Shown here piece after piece: positions 47,264 to 56,285 of a stretch of DNA of 64,000 nt (position 1 is its first letter; every line of letters starts with the position of its first letter). The DNA comes from Hyphomicrobiales bacterium (GTDB taxonomy: Bacteria; Pseudomonadota; Alphaproteobacteria; Rhizobiales; Rhizobiaceae). Below the pieces are notes generated by a model. The model was not told where the DNA came from. It ran no database searches and worked only from the letters and a program-made list of their open reading frames with translations. The stretch spans positions 248,001-312,000 of the forward strand of contig UEGQ01000007.1 in NCBI GenBank assembly GCA_900466005.1, read 5' to 3'. The position numbers and the translations under genes are program-made.

Positions 47264-48148
47264 ATGCAAGCCAGACGAAGCGCCATCATCTTTGCCTGGT
47301 TGCTGCTCGCACCGGCGGTTCTCTACGTCGCGGCGATCGTCGCCTATCCGCTCGTCGATACGTTGATCCTGTCGTTCACGGACGCTTCGCTAAAGCGCGT
47401 GACCAACTGGGTCGGCTGGGTGAACTACGACAAGATTTTCAACGCCACCTTCGCCGAGGTCATCCTGCGGACCTTCGTCTGGACCTTCTTCTCGGTCGCA
47501 ATCAAGATGGTGATCGGCACCTTCGGTGCCACCATGCTGAATGCCGCGGTGCCCGGCCGGGCGATCTTCCGCGTATTGACCATGCCGCCGTGGATCGTTC
47601 CGATGGCGATCGGCATCTTCATGTGGGGCTGGATGTACAACGGCCAGTTCGGCATGATTTCGGGCCTCCTGCAGCGTTTCGGTTTCGTCGACGGACCGGT
47701 CGCCTTCCTCGCCCACGGCTCGACTGCCTTCTGGGCGACGATCTTCACCGACGTCTGGATCGGCGTGCCGATGGTGACGCTCTACATGCTCGCTGCCATC
47801 CAGGCCATTCCGCAGGATCTCTACGAGGCCGCCTGGACGGACGGTGCCGGCCGCTTCTACCGCTTCCGCCGCATCACCCTGCCGCTGCTCCTGCCGGCGA
47901 TGATCACCATGTCGATGATCTCGCTGATCTCGACCTTCAATTCCTTCGACATCATCTGGATCCTGACCCAGGGCGGCCCGAGCGGCGAAACGACGACGAT
48001 GATCATCGACACCTACCGCACGGCGATCGGGTCGAAGAAATACGGGGAGGGTGCCGCCCGCGCGGTGCTGATCTGCATCTTCCTTTCGCTCTTCTGCATC
48101 GCCTACTTCCGCGTCACCAGCCGCTTTGCCGTCGGAGAAAAGCGATGA
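47264..48148 (+). CDS. Sugar ABC transporter permease (MalF-like)
   Basis: A 294-residue inner-membrane permease with six helices (the first near residues 8-30). The EAA loop is EAAWTDGAGRFYRFRRITLPLL near residues 188-209, where it contacts the ATPase. It belongs to the carbohydrate-uptake-1 family. It begins eight bases after the oxidoreductase and ends in an ATGA overlap with the second permease. An in-frame start at 47210 lies inside the upstream gene and is unlikely. Confidence 0.94.
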   Translation: MQARRSAIIFAWLLLAPAVLYVAAIVAYPLVDTLILSFTDASLKRVTNWVGWVNYDKIFNATFAEVILRTFVWTFFSVAIKMVIGTFGATMLNAAVPGRAIFRVLTMPPWIVPMAIGIFMWGWMYNGQFGMISGLLQRFGFVDGPVAFLAHGSTAFWATIFTDVWIGVPMVTLYMLAAIQAIPQDLYEAAWTDGAGRFYRFRRITLPLLLPAMITMSMISLISTFNSFDIIWILTQGGPSGETTTMIIDTYRTAIGSKKYGEGAARAVLICIFLSLFCIAYFRVTSRFAVGEKR

Positions 48149-49002
48149 GACAGCCCAATTCCATGATCAACCGCTACAGGTGGTACGAAATCATCGGCAT
48201 CTATACCGGTATCGCGGTCTTCCTCACCTTCGTGCTCGCTCCCTTCGTCGAGGGCTTCCTGGTTTCGCTGAAGCCGCTCAGTCAGCTCTTCTCCTCGCCG
48301 TACCGCTTCTGGCCGGAGAACGGCTCCTTCGAGGCCTACCGCACCATGTGGGTCAGCGTTCCCGGCTTTGCCCGCTACATCTTCAATTCGTTCTTCATTT
48401 CCGGCGTGGCGACCCTGGTCGTGCTGCTTCTCGTCGTCCCGGCCGCCTATGCCTTCGCGCGTTTCGATTTCCGGGGCAGGGGCCTGTTGCTTGGCGCCTT
48501 CCTTGCGGTCAACATGTTCTCGGGCGCCGTTCTGCTCATCCCGCTCTTCCGGCTGATGCGCTCCTTCGGCGTCCTCAACACCTATCTCGCGATGATCGTC
48601 CCCGGCGCGGCCTTCCTCATTCCGACGGCGATCTGGCTGTTGCGGACCTACATGATGCGCATCCCGAGAGAGCTCGAAGAGGCCGCCTATGTCGACGGCG
48701 CCGGCTATTTCTACACCTTCCGGCGGGTGGTCCTGCCGCTCGCCGCACCCGGCATCGCCGTCGTCGCCATCACCACCTTCATCGGCGCCTATGCCCAACA
48801 GTTCATCTTCGCGCTGACCTTCAATTCCAAGACCGAGTACATGCCGCTGCCGATCGGGCTCTTTGCCTATTTCGGGCGCCAGGAGGTGGTCTGGAACGAG
48901 TTGATGGCCGCAAGCTTCGTCGGCATAGCGCCGGCGCTGATCGTGATCTTCTTCCTGCAGCGTTATCTGGTGAGCGGGCTCACCGCCGGCGCCGTCAAGT
49001 AG
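48145..49002 (+). CDS. Sugar ABC transporter permease (MalG-like)
   Basis: A 285-residue second permease with six predicted helices (first near 14-36). The EAA loop is EEAAYVDGAGYFYTFRRVVLPLA near residues 180-200. It pairs with the preceding MalF-like protein to form the channel. Its ATG overlaps the upstream stop. The substrate-binding protein gene follows after 59 bases. Confidence 0.94.
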   Translation: MRQPNSMINRYRWYEIIGIYTGIAVFLTFVLAPFVEGFLVSLKPLSQLFSSPYRFWPENGSFEAYRTMWVSVPGFARYIFNSFFISGVATLVVLLLVVPAAYAFARFDFRGRGLLLGAFLAVNMFSGAVLLIPLFRLMRSFGVLNTYLAMIVPGAAFLIPTAIWLLRTYMMRIPRELEEAAYVDGAGYFYTFRRVVLPLAAPGIAVVAITTFIGAYAQQFIFALTFNSKTEYMPLPIGLFAYFGRQEVVWNELMAASFVGIAPALIVIFFLQRYLVSGLTAGAVK

Positions 49003-49061
49003 GAGACGACCTGCCATCTGAAATACCGAAAGACCAACCTGTCAAAAAAGGGGAACCACAG

Positions 49062-50282
49062 ATGAAAAGGACTTTCTGCATTTTCGCCGGCACGCTGGCG
49101 CTGCTCGCCGGTTCGGCACTGCCGTCGCTCGCCGCCGACCAGGAGATCGGCTGGATCTATTGCGGCGACAAGATCGACCCGATCCACGAGAAATACATCA
49201 AGGAATGGGAAGGAAAGAACGCCGGCTACAAGGTCGTTCCGGAGGTCGTCGGTTGGGCGCAATGCCAGGACAAGGCGACGACGCTCGCCGCCTCCGGTTC
49301 TCCGGCCGCTCTCGCCTATGTCGGCTCGCGCACGCTCAAGGAATTCGCCGAGAACGACATGATCGTTCCGGTCCCGATGACCGATGAGGAGAAGGCGAGC
49401 TACTATCCGAACATCGTCGACACCGTCACCTTCGACGACACCCAGTGGGGCGTGCCGATCGCCTTCTCGACCAAGGTCCTCTACTGGAACAAGGATCTCT
49501 TCAAGCAGGCCGGTCTCGATCCGGAAACCCCGCCGAAGACCTGGGCGGAAGAGATCGCCTTTGCCAAGCAGATCAAGGAGAAGACTGGCATCGCCGGTTA
49601 CGGTCTGCCGGCCAAGACCTTCGACAACACGATGCACCAGTTCATGCATTGGGTTTACACCAACAACGGCAAGGTGATCGACGGCGACAAGATCGTCATC
49701 GACAGCCCGGAAGTCCTGGCGGCACTCCAGGCCTACAAGGACATCGCGCCCTATTCCGTCGAAGGCGCAACCGCCTACGAGCAGAACGAAATCCGCGCGA
49801 TCTTCCTCGACGGCAAGGTCGGCATGATTCAGTCCGGCTCGGGAGCCGCCGCTCTCCTGAAGGAGCGCGACATCAACTGGGGCATCGCACCTCTGCCGCT
49901 CGGGCCTTCGGCCAAGGGTGAAGGAACCTTGCTGATCACCGACAGTCTCGTGGTATTCAAGGGCTCGGGCATCGAGGACAAGGCGACCGAATTCGCCAAA
50001 TTCATCACCTCTCCCGGTCCGCAGGGCGAATACGAGCTGCAGGGCGGTGCCGGCCTCACGCCGCTACGTCCCGGCCCGAAGGTGGACGAATTCGTCGCAA
50101 AGGATCCTTACTGGAAGCCGCTGATCGACGGCATCACCTATGGCGGTCCGGAACCGCTCTTCACCGATTATCGCGGCTTCCAGAACGTGATGATCGAGAT
50201 GGTGCAGTCGGTCGTGACCGGCAAGGCCGAACCCGCGGATGCCCTGAAGAAGGCCGCAACCGAACTCGACCAGTACAAGTAA
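49062..50282 (+). CDS. Sugar ABC transporter substrate-binding protein
   Basis: A 406-residue periplasmic binding protein of cluster B (family 1) type. A Sec signal peptide covers about residues 1-25 (KR start, LALLAGSALPSLAA). The body shows YVGSRTLKEFAENDMIVPV, GVPIAFSTKVLYWNKDLFKQAG and the hinge region GKVGMIQSGSGAAALL; ligand contact by aromatic residues is likely. The gene follows the permeases and is set off by an intercistronic hairpin from the ATPase, which would favour excess binding protein. The cluster suggests a GlcNAc-type ligand. Confidence 0.94.
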   Translation: MKRTFCIFAGTLALLAGSALPSLAADQEIGWIYCGDKIDPIHEKYIKEWEGKNAGYKVVPEVVGWAQCQDKATTLAASGSPAALAYVGSRTLKEFAENDMIVPVPMTDEEKASYYPNIVDTVTFDDTQWGVPIAFSTKVLYWNKDLFKQAGLDPETPPKTWAEEIAFAKQIKEKTGIAGYGLPAKTFDNTMHQFMHWVYTNNGKVIDGDKIVIDSPEVLAALQAYKDIAPYSVEGATAYEQNEIRAIFLDGKVGMIQSGSGAAALLKERDINWGIAPLPLGPSAKGEGTLLITDSLVVFKGSGIEDKATEFAKFITSPGPQGEYELQGGAGLTPLRPGPKVDEFVAKDPYWKPLIDGITYGGPEPLFTDYRGFQNVMIEMVQSVVTGKAEPADALKKAATELDQYK

Positions 50283-50292
50283 GCTGCAAGAC

Positions 50293-50316
50293 GGTCGCGG
50301 GTGAAAGCCCGCGACC
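50293..50316 (+). other. Intercistronic stem-loop after the binding-protein gene
   Basis: A perfect 9-bp stem (50293-50301 with 50308-50316) and a 6-base loop, ten bases after the stop codon. No T-run follows, so it is more likely an mRNA-stabilising element or weak attenuator than a full terminator. Confidence 0.6.
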
Positions 50317-50379
50317 TCGCTTTCGCAGGAACGGCCGGCACCCGCACGAAGGACGCCGGCAGCGTGGAGAAACAGGGAC

Positions 50380-51510
50380 GTGGGTCAGCTTAATCTCAAC
50401 CGGGTCGTCAAGTCCTACGGCCATTTCGAAGTCATCAAGGGCGTGTCGCTCGAGATCGGCAACGGCGAATTCGTCGTCTTCGTCGGTCCCTCCGGCTGCG
50501 GAAAGTCGACGCTTCTGCGCATGATCGCCGGGCTCGACGACACCAGCGGTGGCGACATCGTCATCGACGGCGAGCGCGTCAACGACAGGCCGCCGGTCGA
50601 ACGCGGCATCGCCATGGTCTTCCAGTCCTATGCGCTCTATCCGCATATGTCGGTCTTCGAGAACATCGCCTTTCCGCTGCGGGTCGAAAAGATGCCGGAG
50701 GCGATGATCCGCGAGAAGGTCGAGGCGGTCGCGACGATCCTGAAGCTCGAACAGCGGCTGGAGCAGCGACCGGGCATGCTCTCCGGCGGCCAGCGCCAGC
50801 GCGTGGCGATCGGCCGGGCGATCGTCCGGGAGCCGAAGATCTTCCTGTTCGACGAGCCGCTCTCGAACCTCGACGCGGCCCTTCGCTCGGAGATGCGGAT
50901 CGAGCTCACCAAGCTGCATCGCGACCTGAAGGCGACGATGATCTACGTCACCCACGACCAGGTCGAGGCGATGACCATGGCCGATCGCATCGTCGTGCTG
51001 AACGCCGGCGACGTGGCCCAGGTCGGCGCGCCGCTCGAACTCTATCACAAGCCGCAGAACCTTTTCGTCGCCGGCTTTATCGGCAACCCGAAGATGAACT
51101 TCGTGCCCGTGACCTGCACCGCGGTCGGCGAGAACGGGGTCACGATCTCCTATGAAGGGCAGACGGCGACGATCGCCGTCGAGGCCTCGGCCGGTCTCGT
51201 CGGCGAGACGCTGACGCTCGGCATCCGCCCGGAACACACGACGCTCGCCGCCGGCGATCTCGCCATCCGCGTCGTGCCTTCGGTGATCGAGCGGCTCGGC
51301 ATCAACACGATCGCCTATGCGAGCCTGCCGTCCGGCGAGCCCTATTGCGCGCTCCTGCCGGGCTCGGCGCCGATCCGTGCCGAGGAGCCGATCCTGACCG
51401 GCATCATGGCGGCGGACTGCCACCTCTTCGATCCCTCGGGGCGCGCGCTCGAGCGACGCATCGACTGGCGCAGGCTCGAGCTGCCGGCTGCCGTGACCGC
51501 TGCGGAATGA
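50380..51510 (+). CDS. Sugar ABC transporter ATP-binding protein (UgpC/MsmK type)
   Basis: A 376-residue ATPase: Walker A GPSGCGKST near 37-45, Q-loop FQSYALYPHMSVFENIAFPL, signature LSGGQRQRVAIGRAI, Walker B IFLFDEPLSNLD, H-loop VTHDQVEAMTMADR, and a C-terminal TOBE/OB regulatory domain (about 235-360). It starts with GTG at 50380 and closes the transporter operon. Together with two permeases and one binding protein it forms a complete importer. Confidence 0.95.
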   Translation: MGQLNLNRVVKSYGHFEVIKGVSLEIGNGEFVVFVGPSGCGKSTLLRMIAGLDDTSGGDIVIDGERVNDRPPVERGIAMVFQSYALYPHMSVFENIAFPLRVEKMPEAMIREKVEAVATILKLEQRLEQRPGMLSGGQRQRVAIGRAIVREPKIFLFDEPLSNLDAALRSEMRIELTKLHRDLKATMIYVTHDQVEAMTMADRIVVLNAGDVAQVGAPLELYHKPQNLFVAGFIGNPKMNFVPVTCTAVGENGVTISYEGQTATIAVEASAGLVGETLTLGIRPEHTTLAAGDLAIRVVPSVIERLGINTIAYASLPSGEPYCALLPGSAPIRAEEPILTGIMAADCHLFDPSGRALERRIDWRRLELPAAVTAAE

Positions 51511-51526
51511 CGCCCGGGCGGTTCAC

Positions 51527-51961
51527 TCAGGTCGGAAAACCCTCATACTGGGGAAGGTCGTCGGTGATCTCGTACCAGGGCGCCTTCGAGCCGACGAAGA
51601 TGTGCATCGCCGGCCGGATCGACGGTGCGTCCATCAGCGTGCCCATCGGCACGTGCACCTTCACCGTACCGCGCTCGGCGATCCAGGAATAGACGAGCGA
51701 ACCGCAAGTGCGGCAATGCATGTCGTGGATGCCGTCCGGATCGCCGTGCCGGAAGAGGTTGTCCGTACCGGCCGTAACCTCGAAGTCCTCGACTGCGACG
51801 CCGGCGATCGGCTTGAAGGCCGAACCGGTGGTCCGCCGGCACTTCGAACAGTGGCAGTTGATCGCGTAGAGGAAATTGTCCGCGACCTCGTAGGTCACGG
51901 CACCGCACATGCAACCGCCGCGCAGACGTCGCACATTGGGCAGTCCATCATTGGATGTCAT
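51527..51961 (-). CDS. GFA (glutathione-dependent formaldehyde-activating-like) family protein
   Basis: A 144-residue zinc protein of the GFA/CENP-V fold. Zinc ligands are GGCMCGAVTY near the start, CHCSKCRRTTGSAF near residue 37, and MHCRTCGSLVYSW near 83. Members have diverse, often unknown, functions; the historical Gfa name does not prove formaldehyde chemistry. GGAGG precedes the ATG at 51961. It is on the minus strand, convergent with the ABC transporter, and probably not part of the sugar pathway. Confidence 0.92.
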   Translation of the reverse strand: MTSNDGLPNVRRLRGGCMCGAVTYEVADNFLYAINCHCSKCRRTTGSAFKPIAGVAVEDFEVTAGTDNLFRHGDPDGIHDMHCRTCGSLVYSWIAERGTVKVHVPMGTLMDAPSIRPAMHIFVGSKAPWYEITDDLPQYEGFPT

Positions 51962-52065
51962 GCCTTTTTTCCTCCCGATGCGAGGCACCCGTGATCCTGC
52001 ACGCGCGAGACGCTACCACACCACGCGGCGACCGGCGACTGCCGGTTTCAAGTGCAGTGCGCGCG

Positions 52066-53535
52066 TCACGCGACCTCGGCGCCGTGCGGATCGGCCGTCA
52101 TCGGCCATATGTCGCGCCTTGCGCGCCGGTAGGGATTGGTCGCCGGATCGTTCGGGTAGGGGGAGCCGGCGGAGCAGTAGAGGATTTCCGACGCGATCTT
52201 CGAAAAGGCGGCGTAGAAGTGGTTCGTCGATTTTATCACCAGGATGCGTTTGCGCGTCGGGTCGATGCCGAGCGCGGTGAAAAGCGACGGATCATAGCTC
52301 TGAACGCGTACGCTGCTCAGCACGATGTCGATGCCCTCGTGGCGGATGTGTGCGGCGTCTCCGAAGGGCGCCACGCTCTCGCCGAAGCGCATTTCGGCGT
52401 TCGGCACGACACGCACCACCTCGACGAGCCCGTCGATCGGATTGCCGGTGCCGGGCGCCGACTTCGCCCCGAATCGCAAGGGGATTTCCGCGCCTTCGCC
52501 GGCCGCCATGCAGAGCTGGACGGCGATCGGGTCCCAGATCATGCCGACGGCCACCTCGGTTGCGCCGCGCAAGAGGAGTTCCTCCAGGACGACCGTTGCG
52601 TCACCCGCCGTGCCGCCGCCGGGATTGTCCCACATGTCGGCGATGACGACCGGCCCGCGCGTCGCCGCCAGTGCACGGTTCACGGCCTCCTTCTCGTCGA
52701 TCTGCGGCATCATGAACGTGCCGCGCATCGAAAAGAGTTCGAGCCCGAGTTTGCGGGCGAGGCGCTCGCCCTTCTCGGGCGTCGCATTGGTGACGGCGAT
52801 CGTCCGGGTGCCGAGTTCCGGCACGTCGCCGGCCATGAAGCCGTGGATGACGGAAAGCGACAGCACGTCCTCGTCTTCCGCCTCGATCGCCGTCAGCTTG
52901 TCGACGAAGGAACGCATCGGCTCCCGCGAGGTCGGGAAGACGTCGATCATCCGGCAGTCGAAGACCGACATGACCGGCTTCACCCGGCCCTCCAGGGTGT
53001 CGACGACGATCCGCCAGAGGTCCTCGGCGCGGGCGACGAAATCCGTGTGCGGAAATTCCTTGAACACGACGAAGAAGTCGGCCGCCGCCACGCGCTTGGC
53101 CGTCAGGTGGCTGTGGGGGTCGAGCTCGGCGCAGAGCAGCACGTCCGGTCCGGTGATCTCGCGGATGCGTGTGAGAAGATCTCCCTCCGGATCGATGTAG
53201 CCGGCCGCCACCATGGCGCCGTGCAGGCCGAGCACGACGGCGTCGACCGGCATCGCCGCCCGCAACTGCTCGAGGATCTCGTCGCGCAATCCTTCATAGG
53301 CCTCGCGGTTGACGAGGCCGGCGGGATCGGCCCAGGCCGCCGTCCCTTCGATCAGCGTCCAGCCCTTCTCCGCGGCAACCCTGCGGCCGACGGTGATCGG
53401 CGCAGTGCAGAGGGTCGGCGTCTGCGGATGCGTGCCCGGAGGGGCGTAGAGGGAATCCTCGAAGGCGCGCCGATCAATGCAGATCGGCGAGAACGTGTTG
53501 GTTTCCGTTGCGAGGGCGGCGGTGAAGATGCGCAA
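52066..53535 (-). CDS. M81-family metallopeptidase (MlrC-like), paralogue 1
   Basis: A 489-residue protein with the N-terminal M81 domain (DUF1485; ALATETNTFSP at the start, AVVLGLHGAMVAAG near residue 105, CAELDPHSHLTAK near 140) and the C-terminal MlrC domain (VIADMWDNPGGGTAGDAT near residue 300, KSTNHFYAAF near 440). MlrC hydrolyses the tetrapeptide of linearised microcystin; most relatives act on unknown small amides. There is no signal peptide, so it works in the cytoplasm. It is the second gene of a minus-strand pair with the unknown 53569-54063 gene and is very divergent from the second M81 gene at 58221. Confidence 0.9.
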   Translation of the reverse strand: MRIFTAALATETNTFSPICIDRRAFEDSLYAPPGTHPQTPTLCTAPITVGRRVAAEKGWTLIEGTAAWADPAGLVNREAYEGLRDEILEQLRAAMPVDAVVLGLHGAMVAAGYIDPEGDLLTRIREITGPDVLLCAELDPHSHLTAKRVAAADFFVVFKEFPHTDFVARAEDLWRIVVDTLEGRVKPVMSVFDCRMIDVFPTSREPMRSFVDKLTAIEAEDEDVLSLSVIHGFMAGDVPELGTRTIAVTNATPEKGERLARKLGLELFSMRGTFMMPQIDEKEAVNRALAATRGPVVIADMWDNPGGGTAGDATVVLEELLLRGATEVAVGMIWDPIAVQLCMAAGEGAEIPLRFGAKSAPGTGNPIDGLVEVVRVVPNAEMRFGESVAPFGDAAHIRHEGIDIVLSSVRVQSYDPSLFTALGIDPTRKRILVIKSTNHFYAAFSKIASEILYCSAGSPYPNDPATNPYRRARRDIWPMTADPHGAEVA

Positions 53536-53568
53536 GACGATGGCCTTTGGTGTCGTGAGAGAAGAGCC

Positions 53569-54063
53569 TCACCCCATCGGATAGGGCAGGTAACCCGTAA
53601 AGCCGCTGATCTTCCAGCGGCCCTCGTGCAGACGGCAGTAATAGAGCGTCTGCCATTTCATGACGTCGAGACCGCCGTCGGTCGTTCGTATGCCACCGTC
53701 GAATTTCTTGCGCACCAGCGCGGCCTCTCCGGCGATCTCGATCTCTTCGAGCCGGGTGGTGCGGAAGATCGCCGTGCGCGGGTCCTCGCCATAGGTCTTG
53801 CCGGCGAAATCGCGCGCCTGCCGCAGCCACTCGTCGCGATAGGCGGCGAGCGTCGGAAAGGCGAGCGACCAGCGGTCCGGGTTCGGCTCACGATTGCCGC
53901 TGACGCCGAGAAAGCCCTCCTCGATGAAGTCGCCGGCGACCATCGACCAGTCGGCGGAAAGGAATGCGTCGATATCCCGCGGGACCAGCATCTCCCAGAT
54001 CGCGTGGCGAGCCGCGTCGGACGCGGCGAACGGATTCTTGTAGGGGTCCCGGTCGAGTGTCAT
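53569..54063 (-). CDS. Protein of unknown function, possibly NTF2-like
   Basis: A protein of about 164 residues (182 if it starts at 54117) that I do not recognise by name. It opens with helices (RHAIWEMLVPRDIDAFLSADW), continues through FPTLAAYRDEWLRQA, and ends in beta strands (EALVRKKFDGG-type, then MKWQTLYYCRLHEGRWKISGF). This layout resembles SnoaL/NTF2-like domains, which include small isomerases and hydrolases. It is upstream of M81 paralogue 1 on the same strand (33 bases) and divergent from the RidA gene. I prefer the later start (MTLDRDPYKN). Function unknown. Confidence 0.7.
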   Translation of the reverse strand: MTLDRDPYKNPFAASDAARHAIWEMLVPRDIDAFLSADWSMVAGDFIEEGFLGVSGNREPNPDRWSLAFPTLAAYRDEWLRQARDFAGKTYGEDPRTAIFRTTRLEEIEIAGEAALVRKKFDGGIRTTDGGLDVMKWQTLYYCRLHEGRWKISGFTGYLPYPMG

Positions 54064-54163
54064 TCCTAAATTCTTTTCACAAACGCCAATTTCCTCTGGC
54101 CAAAATCGGTTTTCCATGATGATTTGTCAATCAACGACGAAAATAATTTGCATAGAGCGAATC

Positions 54164-54550
54164 ATGGCGATCAGGCGTTACGGCAGTGAGCAATCCGGTG
54201 CGGGCGGGCAGCGCCTGCCTTTTGCGCGCGCCGTCGAGGCCGATGGCTGGCTGCACGTTTCCGGCCAGGTCGCGATGGAAAATGGCGAGCTCGTCCGGGG
54301 CGGCATCGTCGAGCAGACCCACAAGGCGATCGCCAACCTGATCGCCATCCTGCATGAGGCCGGTTACGGCATCGAGCACGTCGTGCGCTGCGGCGTGTGG
54401 CTCGACGATCCCCGCGACTTCTGGAGCTTCAACAAGGTCTACCAGCAGTATTTCGGCGAGCATCCGCCGGCCCGCGCCTGCGTGCAGTCGTCGATGATGG
54501 TCGATTGCAAGGTCGAGATCGACTGCATAGCCTGCAAGCCTTCGAAATAG
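54164..54550 (+). CDS. RidA/YjgF-family protein
   Basis: A 128-residue trimeric RidA-family protein; archetypes hydrolyse reactive enamine/imine intermediates. Typical parts are LPFARAVEADGWLHVSGQVA, AIANLIAILHEAGYGIEHVVRCGVWL, and the C-terminal PPARACVQSSMMVDCKVEIDCIA, where the Arg that binds the carboxylate is present. Start at 54164 follows AGAGCGA; a longer frame from 54116 is unlikely. It precedes the RpiR regulator by 27 bases. In this cluster it may detoxify imines formed during amino-sugar or amino-acid breakdown. Confidence 0.9.
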   Translation: MAIRRYGSEQSGAGGQRLPFARAVEADGWLHVSGQVAMENGELVRGGIVEQTHKAIANLIAILHEAGYGIEHVVRCGVWLDDPRDFWSFNKVYQQYFGEHPPARACVQSSMMVDCKVEIDCIACKPSK

Positions 54551-54577
54551 CGTTCGGAAGCGGGGGAGGGGGCTGCA

Positions 54578-55441
54578 GTGGATATTTTCGCGACATTACA
54601 GGAAGAAGCGGGGCAGTTTTCGCCCTCCGAGCAACGCATCGCGGATATCCTGCTCGACCAGTTCGATTTCGCCGTCAATGCCTCGATCATCGAGCTTGCC
54701 GAGCGCGCGCAGGTCTCGCCGCCGACCGTCACGCGCTTCTGCCGGCGGCTCGGTTGCCAGAGCTTTGCCGATTTCAAGGTGAATCTGGCCCGAACTGCCT
54801 ATGTCGGCGTGCGCTACCTCAACCCGGAGGCCGAGAGCACGAAGCCGGCGGATGTCGCGGCGGACGTGATCACCAAGGCGCAGAACGCGCTCTACCTCGT
54901 TCACCGCGCCCTCGATCCGGACATGCTGGAAAAGGCCGCGGATCGCCTGTCGCGGGCCGAGATGCTCTACGCCTTCGGTTCCGGTGGCAATTCTTCGATG
55001 ATCGCGGGCGAGATCCAGAACCGGCTGTTCCGGCTGGGCGTACGGGTGACGGTCAGCAACGACCACAGCATGCAATTGATGATGACGGCCGCGGCACGCT
55101 CGAACGACGTCATCATCGGCTCGTCGCTCTCCGGCCGCAACAGCGAACTCGTGCGTTGCTTCAACCTCGCCCGCGAGAACGGCATCGCCACCATCGCGCT
55201 GACCCAGAGCGACAGCCCCGTCGCGCGCGCCGCCGAGATCGTGATCGGCATCGATTTGCCGGAGGGCGAGAACATTTTCCGCCCGACCTCCACCCGTTTC
55301 GCCTATCTCGCCGTCGTCGATGTGCTGGCGAGCCTCGTCGCCTACCGCAATCGCAAGACCTCACAGATCACCCTGCGCCACATCAAGCAACAGCTGGTCG
55401 AGCATCGCGACGGCGACGACCGGCAACTTCTGGGAGATTAG
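54578..55441 (+). CDS. RpiR-family transcriptional regulator
   Basis: A 287-residue regulator: HTH_6 domain (about 1-77, FSPSEQRIADILLDQFD, SIIELAERAQVSPPTVTRFCRRLG) and a C-terminal SIS domain (about 120-255, AFGSGGNSSMIAGEIQNRL, GSSLSGRNSELVRCFNLA) that binds phosphosugars. It starts with GTG at 54578. MurR and similar members sense MurNAc-6-P or GlcNAc derivatives. It probably governs the following SDR, GH20, M81, MFS and cutC genes and perhaps the divergent M81 pair. Confidence 0.93.
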   Translation: MDIFATLQEEAGQFSPSEQRIADILLDQFDFAVNASIIELAERAQVSPPTVTRFCRRLGCQSFADFKVNLARTAYVGVRYLNPEAESTKPADVAADVITKAQNALYLVHRALDPDMLEKAADRLSRAEMLYAFGSGGNSSMIAGEIQNRLFRLGVRVTVSNDHSMQLMMTAAARSNDVIIGSSLSGRNSELVRCFNLARENGIATIALTQSDSPVARAAEIVIGIDLPEGENIFRPTSTRFAYLAVVDVLASLVAYRNRKTSQITLRHIKQQLVEHRDGDDRQLLGD

Positions 55442-55484
55442 CCTTGTTCGCTGCCCGTCACTCCGCTTTCCGGGAGGCTTCGCC

Positions 55485-56261
55485 GTGAATCGTTCCGTGG
55501 CCGTCGTGACGGGTGCGGCCGGTGACATCGGGCGGGCGATTGCCGCACGGCTCGCCGAAAGCCATGACATCGTCATGCTTCTCGACATCGACGCCGAAGG
55601 CTTACGCACCGCCGCCGAGAGCTCGGGAGCGCCGCACCGCATGGTTCCGGCCGTCTGCGACGTCACGAGCGAAGAAAGCCTTGCGGACGCCGCCAGTCGG
55701 GCGGCACGGCTGGGGCGGGTGAAGACACTCGTCAACAATGCCGGCGCGGCGCGTGCCGTCAGTCTGCACGATACCGACGGCGAGATCTGGCGGAAGGACA
55801 GTGCGCTCAACCTCGAAGCGCCGTTTCTCTGCTTCCGCGCCTTCGAGGACGCCTTGAAGGAGAGCGGCGGGTCGCTGGTCAACATCGCCTCGGTGAACGG
55901 TCTCGCGGTCTACGGCCATCCCGCCTACAGCGCGGCAAAGGCGGGTCTCATTCATCTGACGAAGCTGATCGCCGTCGAATACGGAAAGTTCGGCATCCGC
56001 GCGAACGCGGTTGCCCCAGGCACGGTGCGCACCCGTGCCTGGGAGGCGCGCGCCGCCGCCAATCCGCAGGTCTTCGAGGACGCGAAGCGTTGGTATCCGT
56101 TGCGTCGCATCGTCGACCCCGTCGACGTTGCGAACGCCGTCTTCTTTCTTGCGAGCGAACAGGCGGCGGCGATCACGGGCGTCTGCCTTGCCGTCGACTG
56201 TGGCCTGACGGCCGGCCAGGCCGAGCTTGCTGGCACCTTCTCGCAATCGCCGCACTACTGA
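55485..56261 (+). CDS. Short-chain dehydrogenase/reductase
   Basis: A 258-residue classical SDR. The cofactor motif is VVTGAAGDIGRAIAARL, NNAG is present near residue 86, the catalytic Ser in VNIASVNGL, and YxxxK in YSAAKAGLIHLTK near residues 152-156. The C-terminal IRANAVAPGTVRTRAWE is typical. Acidic residue after the second strand (LLDIDAEG) suggests NAD. It starts with GTG at 55485 behind CGGGAGG. It likely oxidises or reduces a sugar hydroxyl in this pathway; substrate unknown. Confidence 0.92.
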   Translation: MNRSVAVVTGAAGDIGRAIAARLAESHDIVMLLDIDAEGLRTAAESSGAPHRMVPAVCDVTSEESLADAASRAARLGRVKTLVNNAGAARAVSLHDTDGEIWRKDSALNLEAPFLCFRAFEDALKESGGSLVNIASVNGLAVYGHPAYSAAKAGLIHLTKLIAVEYGKFGIRANAVAPGTVRTRAWEARAAANPQVFEDAKRWYPLRRIVDPVDVANAVFFLASEQAAAITGVCLAVDCGLTAGQAELAGTFSQSPHY

Positions 56262-56285
56262 GCAAAGACCGAAGGGGAACGCATC

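Noticed and set aside
51527..51961. GFA protein as part of the amino-sugar pathway
   Set aside because: It is convergent with the transporter operon and on a separate unit; the family is widespread and unrelated to amino sugars.
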